DNA of 64,000 bases from Gammaproteobacteria bacterium (GTDB lineage Bacteria > Pseudomonadota > Gammaproteobacteria > Pseudomonadales > Pseudohongiellaceae), in the NCBI GenBank assembly GCA_002730035.1, contig PBYU01000081.1, positions 1-64,000 on the forward strand, read 5' to 3'. Below the pieces are notes generated by a model. The model ran no database searches. It saw nothing but the letters and a program-made list of their open reading frames with translations, and was not told the DNA's origin. Below are positions 38,664 to 49,265 of the stretch, piece by piece (position 1 is the first letter of the stretch; each line of letters opens with the position of its first letter). The position numbers were made by a program, and so were the translations under genes.

Positions 38664-41468
38664 TTATAAGTCATTCCAGTTTAAGATGGCGTTATACACA
38701 AAGGCATGGTCATGGTGATTCACATGACGATGCATGGGATTCCAGCTGAATAAGACGATATGTCCCTCGTCCAGCGATTTGCTGACGATGGCCGGCTTGC
38801 CGTCGATCACATCGGCACCCTGCACGATACCGCCGGATAACACCAGTGGAGGATCTGGGCTGGAATCTTCATCTTCCCCCTCCTCGGATTTATCCTGTGA
38901 GTCAACCGTTTCATCCTCCGCCTCATCGTCATAAGGCTTCACACCGAACTGCAGGGGTGAATATTCCCGATCGTAATCTGGCACGGAAAAGATCGGTGAG
39001 TTGCCTCTGAATACATGAGTAATTTCATCGTAGCCATAGACCAGTGGTGAGCTGATATCGGTCACCTTGGTGGTCATCAGAGACCCAGGTGTGTTCATGC
39101 CATCGCCGATCTTGTTGATTCCCCTCAAGATACCGGAATCGGAGGCGATCACCCCGGCAGAGCCCAGCGTAACAAGCGTGCCTCCCTCCCGAACAAATCC
39201 TTCGAAAGCGGCCATGCCTTGAAATCCCAACCCTCCTGTGATGTCTTCCGAGCTGAGAATGTGGCCATGACTGGGAGTCTCCGCAGTCGTGGTGTACGGC
39301 AGCGGCGACCATTTGGGATCGATGCCACCGATAATGCTACCCAGACTGGTACCCCCTCCCATGTGCGGCACTAGAATGACGTCGAAATCATCGAGCAGGT
39401 CACCTTCCCTGGCCCGGTCTTTGGAAAAGAACGTGTAGGGAATCTTGGCCTGGTCCAGGCTGTAGCGCACCCAGCCAGCATTCTGCGTCGATGTCCAGGA
39501 CTGGTAGACGCCAAGGCGCGGCAGGTCGAGCTCGTGAGTGGCCACATCCGGCATGGCACCCAGGTTGCGTACAGTCAGGTTGGTGTTTCCTAATACATCC
39601 GCCACTGCGTTACTCCGGGCGTTATCGGAATCTATCAGCAGACTACCGGCCGGATAATCATTTCCTTCGGCGCTAAAGTCTGCCTCGGCAACCTTCACTT
39701 CGATATCACCCAAGGCAAACCGGGCAGGACCGAGTTCGCGCTGCCCGTGATTCGGTATAATCCACACTTCCCTCTCATCCGGCAATGTAGCTGTAGGCAG
39801 GAATTCATCTCCCTCGACGAAAGCTGTGGTCGCATGATCGAGCACAGCTTCATCGCTAATAGGCTCCACTTCAACACCATAGATCAACCCGAAGGTCCAG
39901 GACACATCGTCATAAGGCGGTACTTCGACATCACTGGGAAAGTCCTGTTTCTCGAATAAGGTCTTGGCGAGTGGAGCGTAAGGTTGGTTCAGTTTGACCA
40001 GCAGGTCGCCTTCACTTATCTCGATATCCCCATACTGGCCGTCTGCAGTGACCCGCTGTAGTTCGATAGCATGACGTTGTAGAGCCCCTACCATATAGTT
40101 AGCAGAGTTCGGATCAGATTGGTGCTTGGGTATCAGAAATGCATAGGGCGCTTCTTCGATGCCCTGCTCCAGCGCGTCAACCCCTTTCTGGTAGTAGTTG
40201 GAAAGGAACATCTTGCCGCTCTGGGCGACCATTTCCAACGAGGCGATGACACCGGTCTGCATGTAGTTGGTATTGTTGCGCATGGACCAGGTCAGCTTTT
40301 CTGGAGGCGGTGCCGCTCTATACCACTGCCGGCTCGTTACATCCGCGCCAGCAAACCGTGAATTACTGAGGTCACGTTCCATGGTTTCGGCGCTGCCATT
40401 ACCGAAGGTTTCATAGAATCGCCCCATGCTGTTGTGATTGTTCGTCGCCCATAACATGTATCCCGGGTACCAGCCGGTGTAGTACCCCCAGGTCCAGACA
40501 CCCTCCAGACCAAGGCCGCTAAGCCGGGAAATTTCATAGTTGGCCAGCAGTTGCCACTCACCGATGGTTATTGGGCTGACCCCTTCGTTATAGGGGCCGG
40601 TGCCTCCAGCAACATAGAGCAAAGGCACGGATTCGTGCAGATCCAGACTGACCGTAGGCTTCCATTCATAAACTCCGTTTACATAGTTTTCTGTAATCGG
40701 CTGGCTTATAGAAATGCCATCTCGGTTGTTGTCGTGGTAGGTATAACGCCCCCAGAAGGGAACACTGCGCGGGGGCATGTCGAAATAGTCGGTATTGCCC
40801 TTGATATTACGCTTATACCATTCCACCTGGCGCGTTCTGCCATCGACTTCGAATACCGGAGTGATAAGCGTGAGTACATTGTCCCTAATATTGGCAAACG
40901 GTTCGCGAGTCTCCACTGCCAACCGGTAGGCCAGCTCCATTACCATCTCCGGTGGCCCCAGCTCCGGCGAGTGCAAGCCCGCGGTCATCCAGAAAATGGG
41001 CAGCGCCTGATCGATTATGTTCTCGGCTGCCTGCCTGTCTGTAATGCGAGGATCCGACAGCGCAGCGAGATAAGATTTATAAGTATCGATATTGGCAAGA
41101 TGCTCGGGCTCTGCGATGGCGGCGATCAGCATGTCACGCTGTTCGAAGCTCTGGCCTAACTGAAATATTTCGACTCGATCTGATGCTGCAGCCAATGCCT
41201 CGAAATAACGATAGATGTCATCTACCTGGGTTAACTCGCCCGGTGTACCTATTGTGTACCCCAACACATCCCGGGGACTCGGAACACTCGGATGTTCTGG
41301 CAACGAGTCGACCCAGCGGGTCAGGTAATCCTCATCTGTGGTGGCCGCACGAATCGCGTCAGTAGCGACCTGATCTATAGCAAGCTCACCCAATCTATCC
41401 TGTGAATAGGCAGGAACCATGGCGATCCCGGCAGTAACCAGCAATAACCCAAGTAGATTCTTCTTCAT
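38664..41468 (-). CDS. Secreted M14-type zinc carboxypeptidase, large, with C-terminal extension
   Basis: Signal peptide; MTAGLHSPELGPPEMVMELAYRL (HxxE); VSLDLHESVPLLYVAGG. Confidence 0.85.
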   Translation of the reverse strand: MKKNLLGLLLVTAGIAMVPAYSQDRLGELAIDQVATDAIRAATTDEDYLTRWVDSLPEHPSVPSPRDVLGYTIGTPGELTQVDDIYRYFEALAAASDRVEIFQLGQSFEQRDMLIAAIAEPEHLANIDTYKSYLAALSDPRITDRQAAENIIDQALPIFWMTAGLHSPELGPPEMVMELAYRLAVETREPFANIRDNVLTLITPVFEVDGRTRQVEWYKRNIKGNTDYFDMPPRSVPFWGRYTYHDNNRDGISISQPITENYVNGVYEWKPTVSLDLHESVPLLYVAGGTGPYNEGVSPITIGEWQLLANYEISRLSGLGLEGVWTWGYYTGWYPGYMLWATNNHNSMGRFYETFGNGSAETMERDLSNSRFAGADVTSRQWYRAAPPPEKLTWSMRNNTNYMQTGVIASLEMVAQSGKMFLSNYYQKGVDALEQGIEEAPYAFLIPKHQSDPNSANYMVGALQRHAIELQRVTADGQYGDIEISEGDLLVKLNQPYAPLAKTLFEKQDFPSDVEVPPYDDVSWTFGLIYGVEVEPISDEAVLDHATTAFVEGDEFLPTATLPDEREVWIIPNHGQRELGPARFALGDIEVKVAEADFSAEGNDYPAGSLLIDSDNARSNAVADVLGNTNLTVRNLGAMPDVATHELDLPRLGVYQSWTSTQNAGWVRYSLDQAKIPYTFFSKDRAREGDLLDDFDVILVPHMGGGTSLGSIIGGIDPKWSPLPYTTTAETPSHGHILSSEDITGGLGFQGMAAFEGFVREGGTLVTLGSAGVIASDSGILRGINKIGDGMNTPGSLMTTKVTDISSPLVYGYDEITHVFRGNSPIFSVPDYDREYSPLQFGVKPYDDEAEDETVDSQDKSEEGEDEDSSPDPPLVLSGGIVQGADVIDGKPAIVSKSLDEGHIVLFSWNPMHRHVNHHDHAFVYNAILNWNDL

Positions 41469-41687
41469 TATCTGTACCTTACTTAAGCCGCCGTAGTGTC
41501 AGCGGCTCCCTTTGAAATGCCAGGCGTGCCGAGAATCCTTGCCGCCCGCTGAATTGAAGCTACATTTTAAGCACATTTGTGAAACACATCACAGATGCAC
41601 GACCCGGAAAAAGCCTCCCTGCGATGTCATTCACAGCAATATCTCCCAATAGAAGTAGCATGAGCGGAAGGATTCAAGCTGTTAGCC

Positions 41688-43373
41688 ATGATATCTTATT
41701 GGGAATCATTCAGGACAGAAGATACCAAAGTGAAAAAATCATTATCTAAACTGGCGCAAACATTCTCTTCCCACCTATTTGTTTACGTGATGGCCTGCGC
41801 GCTCACGCTTGCGTCAACCCAGAGTTTTGCTCAAGAGGATTCCCCCGAAAGTATCGAGGCTGGCAGAGTCATTTTTGCTAACGGCAATGTGGTTGCGGTA
41901 GGCACTGCCGGAAACACCAGAGAGTTAAGCCGGCGTTCACCGGTCTTCGTGGGCGACACAATATTTACTGGCATAGAGTCCTCCGCGCAGATTCGCATGG
42001 CAGGCGCCGCCTTGATTGCGCTCAAGGAACTCACCGAATTTTCCATCGTTGCCTATCAATACGATGAGAATCCTGAGACGGATATCTCCGCTATCGAATT
42101 ACTACAGGGCGGTTTTCGAACTATTACCAGCGCAATAGGTGAACAGAACAGATCGTCTTATAGTGCCAGGATCAGGGAGCTCGCTTCATTCGGTATCCGC
42201 GGCACTGATTATGAAGTCGTGATAACGCTCGACGGCGAGATCATCTCCGGTATGTATGACGGCGGTACGACGTTCTCCAACGACATAGGTGCGCTGGATC
42301 TTGGTTTAGGTGCCGATTTCGATTTTGGTATCGTGCGAAACGCCACCACTCCACCAGAAGGCTTGTTAGTACAACCCGGTGAACTCGGCATCGTTTTGCA
42401 GTCAATAGTCAGTAATGATACTGACGATGATCGGGATGATGATGGAACTGATCCGGATGGGGCTACTGGTGATGAAGACAGCGACGATGACGGTGATGAT
42501 AGTGCCGATCGCAATGCGAGCATAGCTGACAACTCTCAAGACGATAGCGATACAGAACGCCAGGACAATGCAGATGACAGTAGCAACGACGACGATTCGA
42601 ACGGCATTTTAGCCTCGGCACGGCCTGAGCAACCCGATGTTGATAATGACTCAAGCGCAACAACGGACGGTGCAGATTCAAACGATACTCGAAATTTGGC
42701 CCTGAGCTTCGCGGGAAACAGCAATGATTCGCTGCTGGATTCCGGCTCGAGTTGAGATTCCGATACGGATGTGACCACGGGGCTGAACCTTGCTCCACCC
42801 TCCGGCCAGCTGGTCGCGGATACACCCTCTACAACCCTTTCCAACGAGTTAGTACGCACCGAGCAGGATGTCGACACATCGGCTCTGTCAATAAACCCAA
42901 ACGAGACTCGCGGTGATGGATCAATCTCCTGCGCGAGCGGCTCACTGGTTTGTCCCGAGATCAAAGATGGACAGCTGGCCGACACGCGTAGCAATACTGA
43001 GGACGCGAACTCCGCCGACAGTGATGGCGGAGATAATACCAACAGCGTTGCAAATACTGACAGTGATTCCACCGACACAAACGATGACAATTCCGGCAGC
43101 GTCGACAATGACAGAACTGATACAAATGATGATAGTACCAGCGATGACACGAATACGATTGCTTCAAGCGATGATGATTCAACAGTGGATAACACCGATA
43201 CAGATACTGGTTCTGTAGATGATACGGACTCGACAGCCACTGACCCAACAGATGGCAGCCTCGGTGGAGCATTTACTGGAAACCAGGGTGAAGCATTCCT
43301 GGGTGGTTTCGAATTAATCGATTCACTCGATCAATTCAATACTGTGGATGGTCTGTTCACAATAGAACGATAA
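41688..43373 (+). pseudogene. FecR-domain secreted protein with Asp/Ser-rich repeats, interrupted by an in-frame TGA at 42753..42755
   Basis: ORFs 41688..42755 and 42771..43373 are in the same frame; after TGA the reading continues DSDTDVTTGLNLAPPSGQ. FecR-like ESSAQIRMAGAALIALKELTEFSI; SFGIRGTDYEVVI. Whether this is a pseudogene, recoding or assembly error is unresolved. Confidence 0.65.
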
Positions 43374-43387
43374 GCTTTCTCTGCAAA

Positions 43388-43413
43388 AAAGCAGGGACTT
43401 CCGTCCCTGCTTT
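43388..43413. terminator. Bidirectional terminator hairpin between convergent genes
   Basis: aaagcaggga-cttccg-tccctgcttt. Confidence 0.75.
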
Positions 43414-43458
43414 GCTCACCTGCATTTTACTCACAACTCGCCTAATTCAAGCATGTTG

Positions 43459-46173
43459 CTATCGGCTTGGCCTGGCATGTGCCGATCCTCTGAAAATCGC
43501 ATTCATCAGTATCACATTAAGACCATCGAGATAGGCCCGCACCGTAGGATCCTGGGTAAAGGCTATTACCTCCCCCGCTCCCTGAGACTGTTGGATAACA
43601 AATGGTTTGTATGCCAGCTGGCGCCGATTCTCATCCCAGATATAGCCACTGGCCAGCAAGTCATCCGGTCCCTGGAAGCGCACCACGTTTACCCCATCGT
43701 TGATACGGATCGGTGTATACACATCCGTGCCTCGTACCAGCACATTGAGGACCGGCGCAACGCCTGCGCTGAGCCAGTGCTCCGGGTGTACATCGGCTCG
43801 CACCAGGACGCCGGCGACGGCATCCGGGTCATCCTCCAATGCCACTATCTGGTCCTGGTACTCCTCAAGTTCAGTGAGGTATTGCCCTTTTACAGTCGCC
43901 TCGTTTTCATCCTCGTCTGCTGTGTCAGCATCTTCTACCTCAACCACCGCCTGTTCACGGCGTACCGAAAGCAGATCGACGTCTGGATCTGCCAGGAACC
44001 GAGTCGCGTTGCCTAGGCCGATTATTACCCCACCGCGTTGCACCCAATCCCGCAGGTTTTCAATCCCCGCCTGCCCCAAGGCAGTCTCGTAACCGGGACC
44101 ACTCATCAGAGGCAGGATTAGTACCTGGTAGCGATTGAGATCGGCCCTGCGCAGCCGATCGACACGGATAGGCGTAACCGGAAAATCAAACTGACGCTCG
44201 ATGACGAAGCGCGTGTTGCCCGCGCTGTATGCTGCAGTGGGCTGGTCCCAGGCCATGGCAATCCGCGGAGAATTGAACCTGACCACATTAGCACTTCCAA
44301 AACTGGGACCATCCGTTACCCAACTGTCATTGACAGACACTACATCCGCCCCGGTTTCCATTGCGATCTCTGTCACTGTCTCGAACAGGTCTTGCGCATT
44401 ATCCGCTACATCGAGAATTAGCGTGCCAGCAGGATACTGGTTGCCAACATTGGTAAACGCCTTATCGTTACTTTTTACCGAGAGCCCAGTCCGAAGCGCA
44501 GCAGCCAGGAAGCGCACCGCACCAGCATCTCCCCAGGGAACGATATAGGCAACGCTGGCTCGACCGCCGGTAACTACACCGGGCAACAGCAACTCAGTAC
44601 CTGCCAATTCAAACTCTCCGGACGGCACGCGATTGCAAGTTTGCATATCGATATTAAACATCAACGGCAGTGACCAGGCTGTTACGTCATAAATCTCATC
44701 GGGTAGATTCTCTGCGCGCCTGCGTTCCTGCTCTAACAGAAAATCTTCCTCCATAGACACATCGACATCCAATAGAGTGCGAAGAAATCGTTTCGTCGGC
44801 TGGTCGCTGCGAATAACATAGCTGCCAGAATTGTAGTCCTGACCACAGGCTGAAAAGTCATCGACAGCTCTGAGTACTCGCACATCCTGCCGGCTCAGTA
44901 GCCCTGCCATTTTGTCAACCGCCGCCTGGTCATTTTGTGCGGGAAAAATATAGGCACGGACGTCTTCGTCTTCTCCTTCTTCTATGGCGGTTACTCTGTA
45001 GTTGTAAAAATTTTCAAGAAATTTTTGCCTATTCACCTGCACTGTCTCGGCTGTCGCCAGCGACGTGACGAAATGATTGCGCACTGTGTAACGGTAGTGC
45101 AGGTCATTGCCATCGTACTGCCGAAATACCAGCCCTCGAGTAGATGCCTGCTCATAAGTCATCGCGATGCTTCCAAAATAGGAAGGCCAACTTGCACCAT
45201 AGCCCGGGTAGAACGCGTCATAGACTTCACGCGTAAAATAGTCGAAACCAAATTGATCGAAGTAACGCGCATTGTTACGACCGAATAGCGCCAGGCTGGC
45301 GGTTTGATCTTCCGCCAGATGAGGATTGAAAGGAATTGCCTCCGGTGCGAAGAAGTAAGTTCCATCGGAGCCCATCTCGTGAGCATCTACATAGGCAACG
45401 GGATAGAACTCCAGCATGGCGCGAGTACGACCCTGGGTTTCCGGCTGGGTCTGTATAAACCAGTCCCTGTTCATATCAAACAGGTAATGATTGGTTCTTC
45501 CGCCCGGCCAGGGCTCATCGTGTTCTGCTGCCAGGCGATCATAATCGGGAACCAGACCCTCCGCCTGTTCAAAGCTGTGAATAAAACGATCCCGACCATC
45601 AGGATTTTGCATGGGATCGATTACCACCACGGTGTCGTTCATGATATCCGCCACTCGATCATCACCGCGGGAAGCCAACAAATGATAGGCCGTCAGCATG
45701 GCAGCATCGGTGGATGATATCTCGTTGCCATGTACTCCATAGGATAGCCAGGTTATGGCGGGTTGCGAGTCGATGATGCGTTCAGCAGCGTCGGCATCGA
45801 TGGACTCAGGATTGGCGAGACTCTGCATACCAACCTTGATGTTTTCCAGGTTGCTAATGTTTGCCCCTGCAGATAAAACGGCATAAATGAGCTCGCGTTT
45901 CTCCCACGTGCGCGCGTACTCCGTAATGATCATGCGGTCCGGCGCAGCGGCGGCGAGCGCTTCAAAATACCGGATCGCATCTTTATGCCAGGTGATTCGT
46001 TCACCCGGCGCATACCCAAGTACTTCCTCTATAGTAGGAATCGATGGATCGTAATCAGAGTTTGGCCAATATACGAACTCCTGCTGTGCCGACAGCGGTA
46101 TGCCGTAGCACAGCGCAATGAGGATAACCACGATGAGTGATGGAGCGGAAACTGCTGGCGATTTCATAAGCAT
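43459..46173 (-). CDS. Secreted M14-type zinc carboxypeptidase, large, with C-terminal extension
   Basis: Signal peptide; LSYGVHGNEISSTDAAMLTAYHL; VVIDPMQNPDGRDRF; AYVDAHEMGSDGTYFF. Confidence 0.88.
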   Translation of the reverse strand: MLMKSPAVSAPSLIVVILIALCYGIPLSAQQEFVYWPNSDYDPSIPTIEEVLGYAPGERITWHKDAIRYFEALAAAAPDRMIITEYARTWEKRELIYAVLSAGANISNLENIKVGMQSLANPESIDADAAERIIDSQPAITWLSYGVHGNEISSTDAAMLTAYHLLASRGDDRVADIMNDTVVVIDPMQNPDGRDRFIHSFEQAEGLVPDYDRLAAEHDEPWPGGRTNHYLFDMNRDWFIQTQPETQGRTRAMLEFYPVAYVDAHEMGSDGTYFFAPEAIPFNPHLAEDQTASLALFGRNNARYFDQFGFDYFTREVYDAFYPGYGASWPSYFGSIAMTYEQASTRGLVFRQYDGNDLHYRYTVRNHFVTSLATAETVQVNRQKFLENFYNYRVTAIEEGEDEDVRAYIFPAQNDQAAVDKMAGLLSRQDVRVLRAVDDFSACGQDYNSGSYVIRSDQPTKRFLRTLLDVDVSMEEDFLLEQERRRAENLPDEIYDVTAWSLPLMFNIDMQTCNRVPSGEFELAGTELLLPGVVTGGRASVAYIVPWGDAGAVRFLAAALRTGLSVKSNDKAFTNVGNQYPAGTLILDVADNAQDLFETVTEIAMETGADVVSVNDSWVTDGPSFGSANVVRFNSPRIAMAWDQPTAAYSAGNTRFVIERQFDFPVTPIRVDRLRRADLNRYQVLILPLMSGPGYETALGQAGIENLRDWVQRGGVIIGLGNATRFLADPDVDLLSVRREQAVVEVEDADTADEDENEATVKGQYLTELEEYQDQIVALEDDPDAVAGVLVRADVHPEHWLSAGVAPVLNVLVRGTDVYTPIRINDGVNVVRFQGPDDLLASGYIWDENRRQLAYKPFVIQQSQGAGEVIAFTQDPTVRAYLDGLNVILMNAIFRGSAHARPSR

Positions 46174-46367
46174 CTCTTCTTGAGTGATTTGCAGAATTTC
46201 CCAAAAATGGAACAGACTTCCATTTGGGTGATTTACCAGTCCTTTAGTAGACACTCCTAGACTAGCGGTTTTTTCAAATTCACTCTATACCTTCAGGTGA
46301 AAGATAAGTGTTGTACGCGAACGGGACACTGAGTATAAAAGGCAAATAGCGAACAAGGTAACAGTAG

Positions 46368-47024
46368 ATGGAAACCATAGACCTCAATTTTCAGGAACGG
46401 GACGAAGCAGAAATGCTGTCACGATCACACTCCTTTGAGCAACTGATGCAGAACCGCCGCACTGTGAGAGATTTCTCCGACCGGCCGGTGCCGAAGCGAT
46501 TAATCGAGAACTGTCTGCTAACCGCCAACAGCGCCCCCAGTGGCGCCAATCGACAACCCTGGCATTTTGCTGTGGTCAGTAGTCCGGCAATAAAGAGACA
46601 AATTCGTGAAGCCGCCGAGATTGAAGAGCAGGAATTTTATGAGAATCGAGCGCCACAGGATTGGCTCGATGCCCTCGCACCACTGGGTACCGATTCCAAC
46701 AAGCCATTTCTCGAAACGGCAGCTTATCTGATTGTAATCTTCGCCCAGAAGTATGGCCTGAACGAGGACGGCAAGAAAATGAAGAATTATTTCGTTACAG
46801 AATCCGCATGTATAGCCAGTGGGTTTCTGATCGCCGCTCTGCACAATGCCGGCCTGGCGACATTGACCCACACTCCCAGCCCCATGAAATTTCTTAACCA
46901 GATTCTCAGCCGACCAGCCTCAGAGAAACCCTTAATGGTGCTGGTAGCGGGTTATCCCGATGAGAACGCGCGAGTGCCGGCAATTTCCAGAAAAAGTCTG
47001 CAACAGGTAGCCAGCTTTCAGTGA
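46368..47024 (+). CDS. Nitroreductase family protein
   Basis: [68 protein letters not shown]. Confidence 0.92.
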   Translation: METIDLNFQERDEAEMLSRSHSFEQLMQNRRTVRDFSDRPVPKRLIENCLLTANSAPSGANRQPWHFAVVSSPAIKRQIREAAEIEEQEFYENRAPQDWLDALAPLGTDSNKPFLETAAYLIVIFAQKYGLNEDGKKMKNYFVTESACIASGFLIAALHNAGLATLTHTPSPMKFLNQILSRPASEKPLMVLVAGYPDENARVPAISRKSLQQVASFQ

Positions 47025-47098
47025 AGAAATAGCGGCACAAAGATACCCCGAACCGGGCACAACCCTAAACTGAAATATTATTTTTGGGACCCGCCACG

Positions 47099-47132
47099 AA
47101 AAAGGCCTGCATCTTTCGACACAGGCCTTTTG
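47099..47132. terminator. Terminator hairpin between convergent genes
   Basis: aaaaaggcctg-catctttcgaca-caggccttttgtttt. Confidence 0.8.
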
Positions 47133-47149
47133 TTTTCAGTCCGTAGTTA

Positions 47150-47971
47150 TTACTGACGCGGATTGCCGATTGGCGTGCCTTCCTTACGCCATTCGCCATA
47201 CAGATACTCTTCCGCAAACTCTGCACATTTGAATTCCAGTAGCTGCATGCTCTCACCGATGTGACGATACACCGGAAAACTCACCGTCCAGGGTTGAGTA
47301 AAGGTATTCGGATCGGTGATTGTTGCTGAGTAGTTGACATGATTGGGCCCGGCAGGAGTCCAGCGTTCCTCAACCACCATCTGAAAGCTATGGTGATTAC
47401 CCGCCCGGTCCAGCCAGCTATCGGGCATCTGGCCGGATACGCTTACCACCAGTGTGTCGCCTTCCCAATGGGCATTGGAGTGGCCCATCCAGGCATCGAC
47501 CTGTGATTCCAACTCGGGCTGATCTACATAAAGAATACGATTGGCCTCAGCCACCTCGTAGGCAATCAGGATTACATCTCTGGATTGCACTATCTGAAAG
47601 GGAAACGGCAGGTAATTCGCACGAGGAATGCCGGGCATAAAACACTTAGCCAGCGGATCTTTTGTGATTGCATCGACACGGTTTGCATCGCGTTGCCGCA
47701 GCCCCTGCTCGTTATAGGGAATACGACCGCCTTCTACTACGCCGAGACTAGCCGGGATAGCAGACAGCGCACCCATTTCTCGCGGGTATGGCCCATAGGC
47801 TGCCGCATGAGGTTCAATGTCGTAGTGTGCATTGGTCATGGCCTGCCAGATACCACTGAAATCTGGTTTGCCATCCGGAGTACGTGGAAACTCATCAAGC
47901 TGGGCAAATGCCGAACCAGCAAACATGAGCAGACAGGTGATGGGAATTATTTTAGTGATTGTGTTTTTCAT
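47150..47971 (-). CDS. Secreted protein of unknown function, divergent member of the PDLQGVW group
   Basis: Signal peptide; RTPDGKPDFSGIWQAM; HWEGDTLVVSVSGQ; LLEFKCAEFAEEYLYGEWRKEG. Confidence 0.65.
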   Translation of the reverse strand: MKNTITKIIPITCLLMFAGSAFAQLDEFPRTPDGKPDFSGIWQAMTNAHYDIEPHAAAYGPYPREMGALSAIPASLGVVEGGRIPYNEQGLRQRDANRVDAITKDPLAKCFMPGIPRANYLPFPFQIVQSRDVILIAYEVAEANRILYVDQPELESQVDAWMGHSNAHWEGDTLVVSVSGQMPDSWLDRAGNHHSFQMVVEERWTPAGPNHVNYSATITDPNTFTQPWTVSFPVYRHIGESMQLLEFKCAEFAEEYLYGEWRKEGTPIGNPRQ

Positions 47972-48087
47972 TGCTTACCCTTACTTCGATTTCATTTCTA
48001 TTGCTTTAATCTGATTGTTTATTTCTTCCAAAGAAGAACCCGGGTGAACGGACCAACCAGGCCGCTATTGGTCTTGTTCAGGATTTA

Positions 48088-49119
48088 CTAATTGCTATCT
48101 TCAGCCTCCCGGCGTTCTTCCACGCGCTTACCGCGAAGAATATTAAACATACCGTAGTTGCCTTCATGACAGGCATACTCATAGATCTGCCCCGCAACCT
48201 TGGTCATAGGTACTATAGCCGAAATTTTGTCAGTGAATGTAGAAGAATCGTCGACAGTAAATTCATAGTTGACTGTATCGAACGCCATTCGTGTGAACTT
48301 CTCCGTAAGCACCGCGTCGTAATTATGCCCAACATCGCCGAAGCTCTGACGTAAACCATTAAAGTTTTTTGTCTCCACAACCAGGCTATCGCCGTCCCAG
48401 TAACCTCGTGAATCGCCTGACCAGAGACGAATGTCATTGCTCAATGCAGGCTTGTCCACCAGGGGAACGATTCGTGCATCGTGAATCATCTCGGTCATGA
48501 TTACCGCAGTATCCTTATTCTGAAAAATCTGCATATTGTTGTTGTACAGGCTGGGGAGGAACGGAGGACCGGAATTGAATCCGACGATGCAGCGCGAAGA
48601 AAGGCCACGGTCCTCTGGTCCGTCTTTAGCAATGCCGCCTACGACGTAACGCACGGGTCGCTCGCCCGGAATGTCCGGCCCAAGACCACCAAATTGACGC
48701 TTCGCGCCTTCCACGACTGCGGGTGAACGGCCATTTTCCGGATAGACGATATGGGACGTGCGCACCGTATCGCCTATGCCTCTGTTTTCAAACCAGAAAT
48801 CGTTATAGCCACCCGGATTATTGGTAGCGGGGGGCGCGTCTGGGTTTATGACCAGGATAGCCGCTGCCGCATCCGCCGCTGCCGCGTTTTTTTCCTGCCG
48901 CTCGATGGCTTCTTCAATTTGTTCGGCAGTCAGAAATTCCTGGGTACCGTAGCGTTGCGGGCGCTGCAGGGGCGTGTTTGAGCTGAAGTTCCAGACACCC
49001 TGCAGATCGGGTTGACCCCACTCTGTGCGCGGCACCTGATAGTCGCTAGCTGACTGTGCAGCAGCGATACCACAATACGCCGCAACTACCGAGATAATAA
49101 GTAAAAATTTGGTCTTCAT
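48088..49119 (-). CDS. Secreted protein of unknown function, PDLQGVW paralog C
   Basis: RTEWGQPDLQGVWNFSSNTPLQRPQRYGTQEFLTAEQ; YWDGDSLVVETKNF; IYEYACHEGNYGMFNILRGKR. Confidence 0.75.
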   Translation of the reverse strand: MKTKFLLIISVVAAYCGIAAAQSASDYQVPRTEWGQPDLQGVWNFSSNTPLQRPQRYGTQEFLTAEQIEEAIERQEKNAAAADAAAAILVINPDAPPATNNPGGYNDFWFENRGIGDTVRTSHIVYPENGRSPAVVEGAKRQFGGLGPDIPGERPVRYVVGGIAKDGPEDRGLSSRCIVGFNSGPPFLPSLYNNNMQIFQNKDTAVIMTEMIHDARIVPLVDKPALSNDIRLWSGDSRGYWDGDSLVVETKNFNGLRQSFGDVGHNYDAVLTEKFTRMAFDTVNYEFTVDDSSTFTDKISAIVPMTKVAGQIYEYACHEGNYGMFNILRGKRVEERREAEDSN

Positions 49120-49265
49120 TGGTGCTCCCTGAGAGATGGTCTTGCGAACCGTGTAAGTTAGTGGTTTGGACGCTAATAATCAATAGAAACGGGACCAAAA
49201 GTGCACCCCAAAAGGCGATCTTCAAATCGCCCAGTGCAGCAGCCTGACTGCCTGACTGGATTCCC

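Noticed and set aside
42753-42755. TGA as a selenocysteine codon
   Set aside because: No convincing SECIS-like hairpin seen just downstream, and the position is in a low-complexity Ser/Asp linker where Sec would be unexpected
42536-43240. 234-aa Ser/Val-rich minus-strand ORF
   Set aside because: Complement of the GAT/GAC-rich Asp/Ser repeat in the FecR gene; composition artefact
42771-43373. Independent 200-aa gene
   Set aside because: GTG start only, exactly in frame with the upstream FecR ORF and same composition; treated as its continuation
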